Assembly (NCBI GenBank): GCA_026000945.1
Contig: BNZI01000026.1
Location: forward strand, 1-7,895
Reading direction: 5' to 3'
Origin: Clostridia bacterium
GTDB taxonomy: Bacteria; Bacillota; Clostridia; Lachnospirales; Lachnospiraceae
DNA: 7,895 nt
Part shown: piece by piece, positions 1-5,748 of the stretch
Numbering within the stretch: position 1 is the first letter of the stretch
Layout of the letters: the number at the start of each line of letters is the position of its first letter
Program-made: the position numbers and the translations under genes
Notes under the pieces: model-generated
Told to the model about the DNA's origin: nothing
The model's input: only the letters and a program-made list of their open reading frames with translations
The model's database searches: none

Positions 1-27
1 TAATTAAAGAGTATTAATATTCACTTT

Positions 28-146
28 TTGACAACTCCCCAACATCTAAAGCGAAGGATTCTTGGTTTGGCATCTCCACTGCGATCAAAAAAGGAATAGT
101 CTTACCTGGACTCTGCAAGCTAGATTCTCGTGTGTTCCACGGTATA
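28..146 (-). mobile_element. Degenerate IS200/IS605-type (TnpB-side) end remnant, copy A
   Basis: Read on the minus strand this stretch runs from TATACCGTGGAACA to GGGGAGTTGTCAA. It ends with an AAGAATCC...GCTTTAG...GGGGAGTTGTCAA pattern that resembles the right end of IS200/IS605 elements carrying tnpB, where the 3' end of the gene merges into a terminal hairpin. One frame reads VEHTRI and is then interrupted by stops, as expected for a decayed tnpB C-terminus. No transposase ORF remains beside it. The same sequence, more degraded, occurs at 3784-3897 in the same orientation, and its last 40 bp again at 7237-7278. The repeat relationship is directly visible. The family assignment comes from memory of such ends and is less certain. 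Confidence 0.5.
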
Positions 147-231
147 GGTATAAAATAAACGAGGAATTAGCAACAATTATATATAATATAATGAGCAAAT
201 CCCATGTTTGACTACACAATTATGATAGCAA

Positions 232-828
232 TCATTCGATGTTATATAAGTTTTTATACTGTGTATTATACGTTAAATAGTCATCATCTCCAAATTCAAA
301 ATGACCACTAGCATAATTTTCTCCATCAATCAACAAACGTATTTTGTCTACATTAAATGCTTTTGTAAAAGTATTTCCCAAAGAAGCTAAAAATAAACTT
401 TCTCCCGAAATTCCATAAGTTTCTAAACCTGTCAAATCTAAAATTCCTAAATTTTCTGTTTCTTTTAAGGTAAATGCTAATACTTTCGCACTTGCTGGCA
501 ATATCTTTCCTTTTACCAATTCCTGAATAATCACTTCCGCTGAAACTTCACCCACTAAAATTTCTGTTTCTTTCAAACCGCTCATTTCTTCATTTGACAC
601 ATAAAGCAGCAAAGACGTGCCTACGCTTTCTTCTTCGAAAATCGTACTTTCTGATGTGCTGCTTAGATCAATATCTAGTGAACTGCTTTCCTCAGTAGTT
701 TTTGTTTCTTCCAGACTTTGACTCGACACAGATGCTGAAGTATTTGTAGGTACTTCACTTGTACAACCAGAAAAAGCCAGACCGATTAAAACAATTATCC
801 CCAGAGACTGTAAGCTGTTTATTTTCAT
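232..828 (-). CDS. GerMN-domain lipoprotein
   Basis: Predicted secreted lipoprotein of 198 residues. The N-terminus has two lysine/asparagine-type polar residues, a hydrophobic stretch and a lipobox ending SGC, with Cys22 as the lipidation site. A Ser/Thr/Glu-rich linker follows (about residues 23-75). The C-terminal domain then shows the GerMN pattern: LYVSNEE, EVIIQELVKGKILPAS, GESLFLASLGNTFTKAF and VDKIRLLIDGE, close to the family consensus of a small-residue ALLLASLVNTL helix and a VRLLVDG strand. GerMN domains occur in GerM (spore formation and germination) and in several envelope lipoproteins, so the exact role is open. An in-frame TTG lies at 855, but I chose the ATG at 828 because AGAGGG (835-840) sits 6 nt upstream and the signal peptide then has normal length. 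The gene follows the rhomboid gene by 17 nt and is probably cotranscribed with it. Confidence 0.8.
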   Translation of the reverse strand: MKINSLQSLGIIVLIGLAFSGCTSEVPTNTSASVSSQSLEETKTTEESSSLDIDLSSTSESTIFEEESVGTSLLLYVSNEEMSGLKETEILVGEVSAEVIIQELVKGKILPASAKVLAFTLKETENLGILDLTGLETYGISGESLFLASLGNTFTKAFNVDKIRLLIDGENYASGHFEFGDDDYLTYNTQYKNLYNIE

Positions 829-834
829 TATTTT

Positions 835-840
835 CCCTCT
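835..840 (-). promoter_or_regulatory. Ribosome binding site of the GerMN lipoprotein
   Basis: AGAGGG on the minus strand, 6 nt before the ATG at 828. It selects this start over the in-frame TTG at 855, which lies upstream of the site. Confidence 0.7.
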
Positions 841-845
841 TTTCT

Positions 846-1445
846 TTAATACCAATGATCCTGATGTTTAATTAAGAATAAACCAAAAATCGCTCCAACG
901 ATGCCTCCCACTACATGACTAAACTGAGAAATATTATCTTCGACCAATATACCCGTCACAATTTCTTTTCCAATATAAACAACAGCTACTAAAATTAAAG
1001 TCATCGGTAAACTTCTTTGTTGATAGCTAACGATAGCGGAAAGTACCATGACCATAAATACTACACCGCTAGCCCCTAATAAAGACGTACTGAAGAAAGT
1101 CAAATTTAAAACACCGATAATCACCGCCGTAGCGAACATCATTAAAAATAAAGGTAGACTACCACATCTTTCTTCTAAAGCAGGACCAATCATCAAAATG
1201 GCTAAAATATTGCCGCTAAAATGTGCCCAGTCAATATGACCTAATGAATGCCCGAAAAGACGTATCCAAAAACCTATCGTAGTGGGTGAACTTCGATAAA
1301 CCATAAAAAATTCATGATTCAACCAACCACCTGTAAAATTATTAAAAATCATGACAAAAAAACAAATGGCTGAAAAGCCTAAAATCACAGGAGCATTATA
1401 ATTAATTCTATTTGTATGACCAAAAGAAATTGCTCTCACCTCCAA
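846..1445 (-). CDS. Rhomboid family intramembrane serine protease
   Basis: Polytopic inner-membrane protease that cleaves within or near transmembrane helices of its substrates. The frame is 199 codons, a compact six-helix rhomboid without extra domains. Visible signatures are HIDWAHFSGN (70-79), the family's membrane-buried H...HxxxN segment, the catalytic serine motif GASG (Ser126), and the catalytic His177 in SHVVGGIVGAIFG, whose glycines are the usual helix-packing pattern. The catalytic dyad is therefore intact. Start choice is unclear: the coordinates use the TTG at 1445, but GGAGGTGAG (1435-1443) overlaps that region and is perfectly placed for an ATT codon at 1428-1430, giving 194 residues. 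The 17-nt gap to the GerMN lipoprotein suggests an operon. The substrate is unknown. Confidence 0.88.
   Translation of the reverse strand: MEVRAISFGHTNRINYNAPVILGFSAICFFVMIFNNFTGGWLNHEFFMVYRSSPTTIGFWIRLFGHSLGHIDWAHFSGNILAILMIGPALEERCGSLPLFLMMFATAVIIGVLNLTFFSTSLLGASGVVFMVMVLSAIVSYQQRSLPMTLILVAVVYIGKEIVTGILVEDNISQFSHVVGGIVGAIFGLFLIKHQDHWY
1435..1443 (-). promoter_or_regulatory. Strong Shine-Dalgarno with no canonical start codon after it
   Basis: GGAGGTGAG on the minus strand lies inside the first codons of the annotated rhomboid frame. The codon at the right distance, 6 nt after GGAGGTG, is ATT (1428-1430). No ATG, GTG or TTG in the rhomboid frame occurs between it and Thr11. The upstream TTG (1443-1445) and GTG (1437-1439) are part of the site itself and have no Shine-Dalgarno sequence of their own. 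Confidence 0.6.
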
Positions 1446-1450
1446 TAGAC

Positions 1451-1550
1451 TAGAGCCTGTTTACAGTACTGCGGAGTCCCAGATATTGCGTAAATTTTCC
1501 GCCCCACAAGGCAAATTTTTGCAGACATACGCTGCGTATTTCAAAAAATA
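1451..1550. repeat. Structured intergenic repeat, unit 1 (100 bp)
   Basis: Begins with TAGAGCCTGTTTACAGTACT, a motif that recurs exactly 100 bp later as AAGAGCTTGTTTAAGTATT. Inside are short dyads: GCAAA-tt-TTTGC (1511-1522), ATACGC-t-GCGTAT (1527-1539) and an imperfect GCGtAAAtTTTcCGC (1488-1502). No coding potential is evident. It lies immediately upstream of the rhomboid gene and would form its mRNA leader. It looks like a dispersed intergenic repeat, but this window alone cannot show other genomic copies. Confidence 0.55.
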
Positions 1551-1715
1551 AAGAGCTTGTTTAAGTATTTCCGAATGAGGAGAAATTGTGGATAATTTTT
1601 TCTCCACACGGAGAGATGACACAGGAATACTGGAGATATTGCAAGGAATTCAGGCACCGTAGGAGGGAAAATAGGCCAATATTTTCCTGTAAGTAAGATA
1701 CTTAAACAAGTTCTA
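1551..1715. repeat. MITE-like repeat, unit 2, with 17-bp terminal inverted repeats
   Basis: The ends are AGAGCTTGTTTAAGTAT (1552-1568) and its inverted copy at 1698-1714, with one G/A mismatch. The interior folds into further dyads: GGAGAAA/TTTCTCC (1579-1605) and GGAAAATA-ggccaa-TATTTTCC (1666-1687, perfect 8-bp arms). The central AGATATTGC-like string also occurs in unit 1. There is no ORF of note, so this is a non-autonomous element or a structured RNA. I did not identify a clear target-site duplication. Confidence 0.65.
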
Positions 1716-1760
1716 AACACAGTTTATTATAAAATTTACCAAAACATACTCACCCTGTGG

Positions 1761-1779
1761 TAGGGGCGAATACGCCCTA
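1761..1779. repeat. Short GC-rich hairpin
   Basis: TAGGG-g-CG-AATA-CG-CCCTA gives a seven-pair stem with one bulged G, conspicuous in AT-rich DNA. It lies 75 bp beyond the aminotransferase stop codon and has no T-tract on either strand, so it is a poor terminator candidate. It resembles the kind of small hairpin repeat scattered through some Bacillota genomes, but that is only a resemblance. Confidence 0.35.
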
Positions 1780-1853
1780 GTTTGATCACATGACAATATT
1801 AACTCTAATCACTTATGCAAATCTGTGAATGAGGAGAATTAACCTTTTGTACC

Positions 1854-3137
1854 CTAACTTGCAATATATTTTTCTACACTGACCAATTTTACACACAAGG
1901 AAAAAAGCTCAGCTGCATTAACCATTTCATCTAAACTTGGGAAAGTCGGAGCAATACGGATGTTTTTATCCTCAGGATCTTTACCATAAGGATAAGTTGC
2001 ACCTGCCGGAGTCAAAACCACACCTGCTTCTTTTGCTTTTTTCACAATGGCTTTTGCACATCCTGGCAAAGCATCAAAAGAAATAAAATATCCCCCTCTA
2101 GGTTTAATCCATGTTCCCGCATCCAAACCACTTAAATGTTCATCCAAAATAGAAAGAACTGCTTCAAATTTCGGACGAATAATCTCTGCATGTTTCATCA
2201 TATGCCGCTTTACATCATCAACATTAGCAAAGAAACGAGCGTGTCTGAGCTGGTTTACTTTATCCGGACCTATTGTCTGAATAACAAGTTGTTTTTTGAT
2301 GTCATTTAAATTAGCAGTGGAAGCAGCTAATGCGGCTACTCCAGAACCAGGAAAAGTCACTTTGGAAGTGGAACAAAATTTAAATACAATATCTGGATTT
2401 CCAGCTTTTTTACACTCTTTCAAAATTTCTAATAAGAAATCCTGCTTTTCTTCATACAAATGATGAATACTATAGGCATTATCCCAATAGATACGAAAAT
2501 CTTTTGCCGCTGGTTTTAAATTAGCAAAACGAATCACCGTTTCGTCAGAATAGGTTATTCCTTGCGGATTAGAATATTTAGGAACACACCAAATTCCTTT
2601 AATTTCCTCATCTTCTTCCACTAAAGACTCAATCAAATCCATATCAGGACCTTTTTCCGTCATCGGTACACAAATCATTTCTATTCCAAAATATTCGGTA
2701 ATGAGAAAATGACGGTCATAACCTGGCACAGGACAAAGAAATTTTACTTTCTCCAATTTATGCCACGGCGTATTTCCTGTAATCCCATGGCTAAAAGAGC
2801 GAGAAATCATATCATACATAATACTTAAACTAGAATTTCCATACAGAATAAGATTTTCTACAGCAACTTCATTAATTTCAGCCAGTAACCGCTTTGCTTC
2901 TTCAATACCATCTAGTAAACCATAATTTCGACAGTCGATCCCCTGTTCTCCCACTAAATTTGTCTGACTATTCAATATATCCATCATTTCCATCGACAAA
3001 TTGATTTGTTCTACAGATGGTTTCCCTCTAGACATATCCAGAGTTAAACCTTTTTTTTGGAAATTTTCATATTCCTTTTGCCATTCTTGCCTCAAACCTA
3101 ACAACTCTGTTTTACTCATTTCTTTTAGGGATTTCAA
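1854..3137 (-). CDS. PLP-dependent aspartate aminotransferase, AspT class
   Basis: Fold-type I aminotransferase of 427 residues, the usual length for the subgroup typified by Corynebacterium AspT, which converts aspartate and 2-oxoglutarate to oxaloacetate and glutamate in the cytosol. Family marks in order are LDMSRGKPS (34-41), YGNSSLSIMYD (99-109), PVPGYDRHF (136-144), YSNPQG with Asn190, WDNAYSIHHL with Asp219 and Tyr222 for the cofactor, CSTSKVTFPGSG with the Schiff-base Lys259, and IRIAPTFP with the substrate-carboxylate Arg394. All key residues are present. The start is TTG at 3137, supported by AAGGAGG 9 nt upstream; the next ATG is six codons in and badly spaced. The gene stands alone between a repeat-rich region and rpsT. 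The amino-acid donor is inferred from family only; alanine or another donor is possible. Confidence 0.88.
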   Translation of the reverse strand: MKSLKEMSKTELLGLRQEWQKEYENFQKKGLTLDMSRGKPSVEQINLSMEMMDILNSQTNLVGEQGIDCRNYGLLDGIEEAKRLLAEINEVAVENLILYGNSSLSIMYDMISRSFSHGITGNTPWHKLEKVKFLCPVPGYDRHFLITEYFGIEMICVPMTEKGPDMDLIESLVEEDEEIKGIWCVPKYSNPQGITYSDETVIRFANLKPAAKDFRIYWDNAYSIHHLYEEKQDFLLEILKECKKAGNPDIVFKFCSTSKVTFPGSGVAALAASTANLNDIKKQLVIQTIGPDKVNQLRHARFFANVDDVKRHMMKHAEIIRPKFEAVLSILDEHLSGLDAGTWIKPRGGYFISFDALPGCAKAIVKKAKEAGVVLTPAGATYPYGKDPEDKNIRIAPTFPSLDEMVNAAELFSLCVKLVSVEKYIAS

Positions 3138-3146
3138 AGTATAAAT

Positions 3147-3153
3147 CCTCCTT
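3147..3153 (-). promoter_or_regulatory. Ribosome binding site that fixes the aminotransferase TTG start
   Basis: AAGGAGG on the minus strand, 9 nt before the TTG at 3135-3137. It supports the non-ATG start. Confidence 0.8.
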
Positions 3154-3251
3154 ATGTACCATTTTAGTCTATCCTTGATACAGACTTATTTACGAACAAG
3201 TGCTTACTCGTTTTATTTACCCAAAGTAGCTTAAGTTTTTCTCCTATGATC

Positions 3252-3287
3252 ATTTTATCTACAAAATCTTTGTTGAGTAGATAAAAT
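3252..3287. promoter_or_regulatory. 11-bp inverted repeat in the aminotransferase leader, possible operator
   Basis: ATTTTATCTAC and GTAGATAAAAT are perfect inverted arms around a 14-nt centre. On the minus strand the first arm overlaps the last bases of a candidate -10 box (3286-3291), a position typical of a repressor operator. No T-run follows, so a terminator is unlikely. The binding protein is unknown. Confidence 0.4.
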
Positions 3288-3313
3288 TGTAAAATAAAAG
3301 TCACTCTTTACAA
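3286..3313 (-). promoter_or_regulatory. Candidate sigma-A-type promoter of the aminotransferase gene
   Basis: On the minus strand TTGTAA (3308-3313) and TACAAT (3286-3291) are separated by 16 bp, a four-of-six and a five-of-six match to the consensus. The leader would be roughly 140 nt. In AT-rich DNA such matches arise by chance, so this is tentative. Confidence 0.35.
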
Positions 3314-3369
3314 ACTTTTACCTTCACACTTAGTAAAACTCTTCTGATTTATATTCAATTGTACAGCGA

Positions 3370-3395
3370 TAAAGCACTGAATATTCAGTGCTTTA
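3370..3395 (-). terminator. rpsT terminator hairpin
   Basis: A perfect 26-bp palindrome (TAAAGCACTGAAT and its complement) begins 2 bp after the rpsT stop codon. Its descending arm ends in TTTA. The T-tract is short, so termination may be leaky into the aminotransferase leader, but placement directly behind a ribosomal protein gene argues for this role. Confidence 0.65.
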
Positions 3396-3397
3396 GA

Positions 3398-3664
3398 TTA
3401 AGATGCGATGGCATTAACTGCTTTTGTTAAACGGGAAATTTTACGGGCAGAATTATTTTTATGATATACACCTTTCGAAGAAGCTCTTGCGATTTCAGAA
3501 ATAGCTTGCTTTAGTGCTTCCTGTGCTGCTTCTTTTTCTCCTACTCCAATTGCAGCTTCTACTTTTTTTGTATAAGTTTTTACACGTGAACGTATGGATT
3601 TATTAATTGCCGCTCTTTTGCGACTAACTAAAATCCTTTTTTTTGCTGATTTGATATTTGCCAA
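3398..3664 (-). CDS. rpsT: 30S ribosomal protein S20
   Basis: Small basic primary 16S rRNA-binding protein of the 30S subunit, 88 residues, the normal family length. The start reads (M)ANIKSAKKRI, the hallmark S20 N-terminus, followed by RAAINKSIRSRVKTYTKKVEAAI and the C-terminal GVYHKNNSARKISRLTKAVNAI, both typical of the family's helical bundle. The start is TTG at 3664: GGAGGT (3672-3677) lies 7 nt before it, and an upstream in-frame TTG at 3679 would put the ribosome binding site inside the protein. E. coli rpsT also starts with UUG, which there takes part in autogenous control; similar weak-start control here is inference. The gene is divergent from gpr, as in Bacillus, and is followed at once by a hairpin terminator. 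Confidence 0.97.
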   Translation of the reverse strand: MANIKSAKKRILVSRKRAAINKSIRSRVKTYTKKVEAAIGVGEKEAAQEALKQAISEIARASSKGVYHKNNSARKISRLTKAVNAIAS

Positions 3665-3671
3665 ATTTGAT

Positions 3672-3677
3672 ACCTCC
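3672..3677 (-). promoter_or_regulatory. rpsT: Ribosome binding site that fixes the rpsT TTG start
   Basis: GGAGGT on the minus strand, 7 nt upstream of the TTG at 3662-3664, in agreement with the conserved S20 N-terminus. Confidence 0.85.
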
Positions 3678-3783
3678 AAATATTTTTTATCAATTTAAAA
3701 ACTGAATCAACAGTGGTCTAAACTTTATTGCCGCTTACCGTTGTTTTTCTAAACGCTTATTTTAACCAGTTGCCCTACATTTA

Positions 3784-3897
3784 TTGACAACTCTCTAGAT
3801 TAAACGTCAAGAATTCTTAGTTTAGCACTAGCACGATTAAGCATTTAAAGTCTTACTTAGACTCCTAAGCATGAATTTCTGCATCTCTCACGGTATA
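3784..3897 (-). mobile_element. Degenerate IS200/IS605-type end remnant, copy B
   Basis: Aligned on the minus strand with the remnant at 28-146, this copy shares TATACCGTG, GAGTC(n3-4)GTAAGACT, AAAC(n)AAGAAT(n)CTT and GAGTTGTCAA in the same order and at nearly the same spacing over about 114 bp. It is more eroded and has no open frame. It lies between rpsT and gpr, and rpsT transcription must begin in or just downstream of it. The motif TTGTCA at its edge could serve as a -35 box, with TAAAAT 20 bp further on, but that spacing is long. Confidence 0.5.
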
Positions 3898-4020
3898 CAA
3901 CGAAATTTATAAGTTTTCATGTATATGTTTTTGTGCTTTATCTTGCCATTACTACAGCAAGAAACTTTAGGACACGCAAAGTAATTTTCAACCATTTTAT
4001 CAAGAAATCTAAAGTCTGTC

Positions 4021-4040
4021 AATACATACTTTCCTGTATT
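4021..4040 (+). other. Small hairpin upstream of gpr
   Basis: AATACA-tactttcc-TGTATT, perfect 6-bp arms, about 95 bp before the gpr start in otherwise featureless AT-rich spacer. The loop-side CATACTT resembles the -10 part of forespore sigma-G promoters, but I found no convincing -35 element at the right distance. Apart from this and the IS remnant, the 3665-4135 spacer holds nothing I can name. Confidence 0.25.
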
Positions 4041-4122
4041 TTGAAGAAACTACAGTCAAGAATATCTCAATCCGCTATTTCCCAAAACTTATACTTTGGG
4101 AGGAAATTCAATAATCAAATGC

Positions 4123-4128
4123 AAAGGA
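4123..4128 (+). promoter_or_regulatory. gpr: Ribosome binding site of gpr
   Basis: AAAGGA, 7 nt before the ATG at 4136. A stop codon in the same frame at 4112-4114 rules out a longer protein. Confidence 0.7.
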
Positions 4129-4135
4129 AACCAAG

Positions 4136-5092
4136 ATGAGCATAAAATTTAAAATCCGTACAGATTTAGCTGTTGAAGTAAAAGAAAGTTTTCCCGGTTT
4201 TGGAGGAGAAATTGAGGGGGTGTCTTTAGATGAAATTTATCTAAAAAAAGAGGATATAAAAGTCACTAAAGTAGAAATTTTAAACGAACATGGTGCGGAA
4301 CTCATGCACAAACCCATAGGAAGTTACATTACCTTAGAAGCACCCAAGATGAGCGAAAGCGATGAAGGTTACCACCAAGAAATTTCCAAAGTTTTATCCA
4401 AATATGTTCAAGAATTACTACCTAAAAAAGAACAATTAAAAATTCTTGTTGCCGGACTAGGAAATGCTGACGCTACTCCCGACTCTTTAGGTCCTAGAGT
4501 AATCCAAAATTTACAAATGACTCGACATTTATTTTTACTTTACGGTGATAAAGCAGAAAAAGAATGGAATTTAACAAACATCAGCGGAATCATCCCAGGA
4601 GTTATGGCACAGACAGGTATGGAAAGTGTTGAAATTATTAAAGGCGTAACTGAACAAACCAAACCCGATGTCATCGTTGCCATAGATGCTTTAGCAGCCA
4701 TGAATATTGGACGTCTAGGTACCACAATACAACTAAGCGATACTGGTATACAGCCTGGATCTGGCGTAGGCAACCATCGCAATAGCCTCACACAAGATAG
4801 CCTAGGTGTGCCCGTCATTGCTCTAGGCGTACCTACCGTTGTCGGTACAGTCACCATTGTTCAAAACACCATTGATACGATGGTAAAAGTACTCATGAAC
4901 AATTCTGCAACAAAAACAACTGGCGAATTTATTGAAAAAAGCACACCAGAAGAACAATATCAACTCATTCAAGAACTTTTAGAAAAACAATTTGGACCAG
5001 TATATGTTACACCCAAAGACATAGACGAAACAGTTAAACGAATCAGTTACACCATATCTGAAGGTTTACATTTAGCTTTTCAAACGAAATAA
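4136..5092 (+). CDS. gpr: Germination protease GPR (peptidase family A25)
   Basis: Spore protease that degrades the small acid-soluble DNA-protecting proteins early in germination. It is made in the forespore as a zymogen and self-processed. The protein has 318 residues, slightly shorter than Bacillus GPR. Characteristic elements are IRTDLAVE near the N-terminus (7-14), the propeptide region, VAGLGNADATPDSLGP (105-120) with Asp116, VIVAIDALAA (179-188) with Asp184, and DTGIQPGSGVGNHR (202-215). The two aspartates match by motif and by near-identical spacing the pair essential in Bacillus megaterium GPR, so the enzyme should be active. The ATG has AAAGGA 7 nt upstream. It is divergent from rpsT and, unusually, is not followed by spoIIP but by a convergent transport gene only 18 bp away. 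Sigma-G control is expected from the family but no promoter was identified. Confidence 0.96.
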   Translation: MSIKFKIRTDLAVEVKESFPGFGGEIEGVSLDEIYLKKEDIKVTKVEILNEHGAELMHKPIGSYITLEAPKMSESDEGYHQEISKVLSKYVQELLPKKEQLKILVAGLGNADATPDSLGPRVIQNLQMTRHLFLLYGDKAEKEWNLTNISGIIPGVMAQTGMESVEIIKGVTEQTKPDVIVAIDALAAMNIGRLGTTIQLSDTGIQPGSGVGNHRNSLTQDSLGVPVIALGVPTVVGTVTIVQNTIDTMVKVLMNNSATKTTGEFIEKSTPEEQYQLIQELLEKQFGPVYVTPKDIDETVKRISYTISEGLHLAFQTK

Positions 5093-5110
5093 TTTTTTTA
5101 ATTAGCATAA

Positions 5111-5734
5111 TTATCCATTATACAATTGATCAAACAGACTACTTTTTTGTAAACTTGTACGAAGAGCCATATACACCGCCACAGCAACAACTAAAGAAAT
5201 AATTGCATTAATGGACGTAGCCGCTAAATCAACATGGAAAGTAACTTCCGCTGCAGGTTTTCCCAAGATTAAGATGCGATAATAATAACCGATGAGAGGA
5301 TCTAAAATGACATTGGCAAACAAAGCCCCAAAAGCTGCCAAAGCACTCCATTTCATCCAATATGCAGGTTTTACGCTCAATGTAATTTTCGCTATGCGAT
5401 GTGCAATTAAACCAGTAATTAAACCCATACAAAATTTTAGTAAAAATGTTTTCGGTGCCACAGTAATATATACTGGATCTAGCAAATCCCCTATGGTCAT
5501 TCCGATAGCCCCTGACAAACCTCCATATACGCCCCCTAAAATCAAAGCTGATAAAACACAAACCGCATTACCTAAATGGAGCGAAACCATATGTCCGGGG
5601 CCAATCGGTATTTTGATTTGCAAAAAAGTGAACACCGCATAAGACAGGGCGGCAAACACTCCAACTAATGCTAAGCGCAAAACAGCTGAATGACTGATTT
5701 CCCTCTCCGTGGCCTTTGAATGTTGTTGATTCAA
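5111..5734 (-). CDS. ECF transporter substrate-binding (S) component
   Basis: Integral membrane protein of 207 residues with about six hydrophobic segments (near 18-39, 50-68, 69-85, 97-115, 128-150 and 172-193), the normal S-component build. The motif block GHMVSLHLGNAVCVLSALILGG, then YGGLSGAIGMTIGDLLDP and APKTFLLKF, is that of the riboflavin-type/DUF1393 S-component group, which binds a vitamin or small cofactor precursor and docks on a shared EcfA-EcfA'-EcfT energising module. No such module genes and no riboswitch are in the window, so the substrate cannot be assigned. The start is TTG at 5734 with AGGAGGT 7 nt upstream. That site overlaps the stop codon of the preceding YdcF-like gene, so the two are translationally coupled. 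The gene is convergent with gpr, with no strong terminator between them. Confidence 0.85.
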   Translation of the reverse strand: MNQQHSKATEREISHSAVLRLALVGVFAALSYAVFTFLQIKIPIGPGHMVSLHLGNAVCVLSALILGGVYGGLSGAIGMTIGDLLDPVYITVAPKTFLLKFCMGLITGLIAHRIAKITLSVKPAYWMKWSALAAFGALFANVILDPLIGYYYRILILGKPAAEVTFHVDLAATSINAIISLVVAVAVYMALRTSLQKSSLFDQLYNG

Positions 5735-5741
5735 TTTCCTA

Positions 5742-5748
5742 ACCTCCT
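5742..5748 (-). promoter_or_regulatory. Ribosome binding site of the ECF gene, overlapping the upstream stop codon
   Basis: AGGAGGT on the minus strand, 7 nt before the TTG start; its first bases are the TAG stop of the YdcF-like gene (5747-5749). The arrangement favours reinitiation by ribosomes finishing the upstream gene. Confidence 0.75.

Noticed and set aside
1048..1239. 63-codon plus-strand frame inside the rhomboid gene
   Set aside because: Antisense to the GASG-containing helix region; no ribosome binding site or family match.
2047..2280. 77-codon plus-strand frame inside the aminotransferase gene
   Set aside because: Shadow of a well-supported gene.
3761..3789. TTGTCA ... TAAAAT as the rpsT promoter
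   Set aside because: The spacer is 20 bp, too long for a confident call; noted only in the IS remnant entry.
4025..4031. CATACTT as a sigma-G -10 element for gpr
   Set aside because: No acceptable -35 match 17-18 bp upstream, so a forespore promoter cannot be called from it.
3933..4139. 68-codon frame with a GTG start whose TGA overlaps the gpr ATG
   Set aside because: No ribosome binding site at its start, low-complexity basic composition and no recognisable domain. The ATGA overlap is attractive but the frame looks like spacer. A strong GGGAGGA at 4098-4104 is too far from the nearest ATG (4119).
4540..4857. 105-codon antisense frame inside gpr
   Set aside because: Lies entirely opposite conserved GPR catalytic motifs; composition is that of a shadow frame.
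5229..5642. Overlapping frames on both strands inside the ECF gene
   Set aside because: The transporter frame has conserved motifs and a ribosome binding site; the others have neither.
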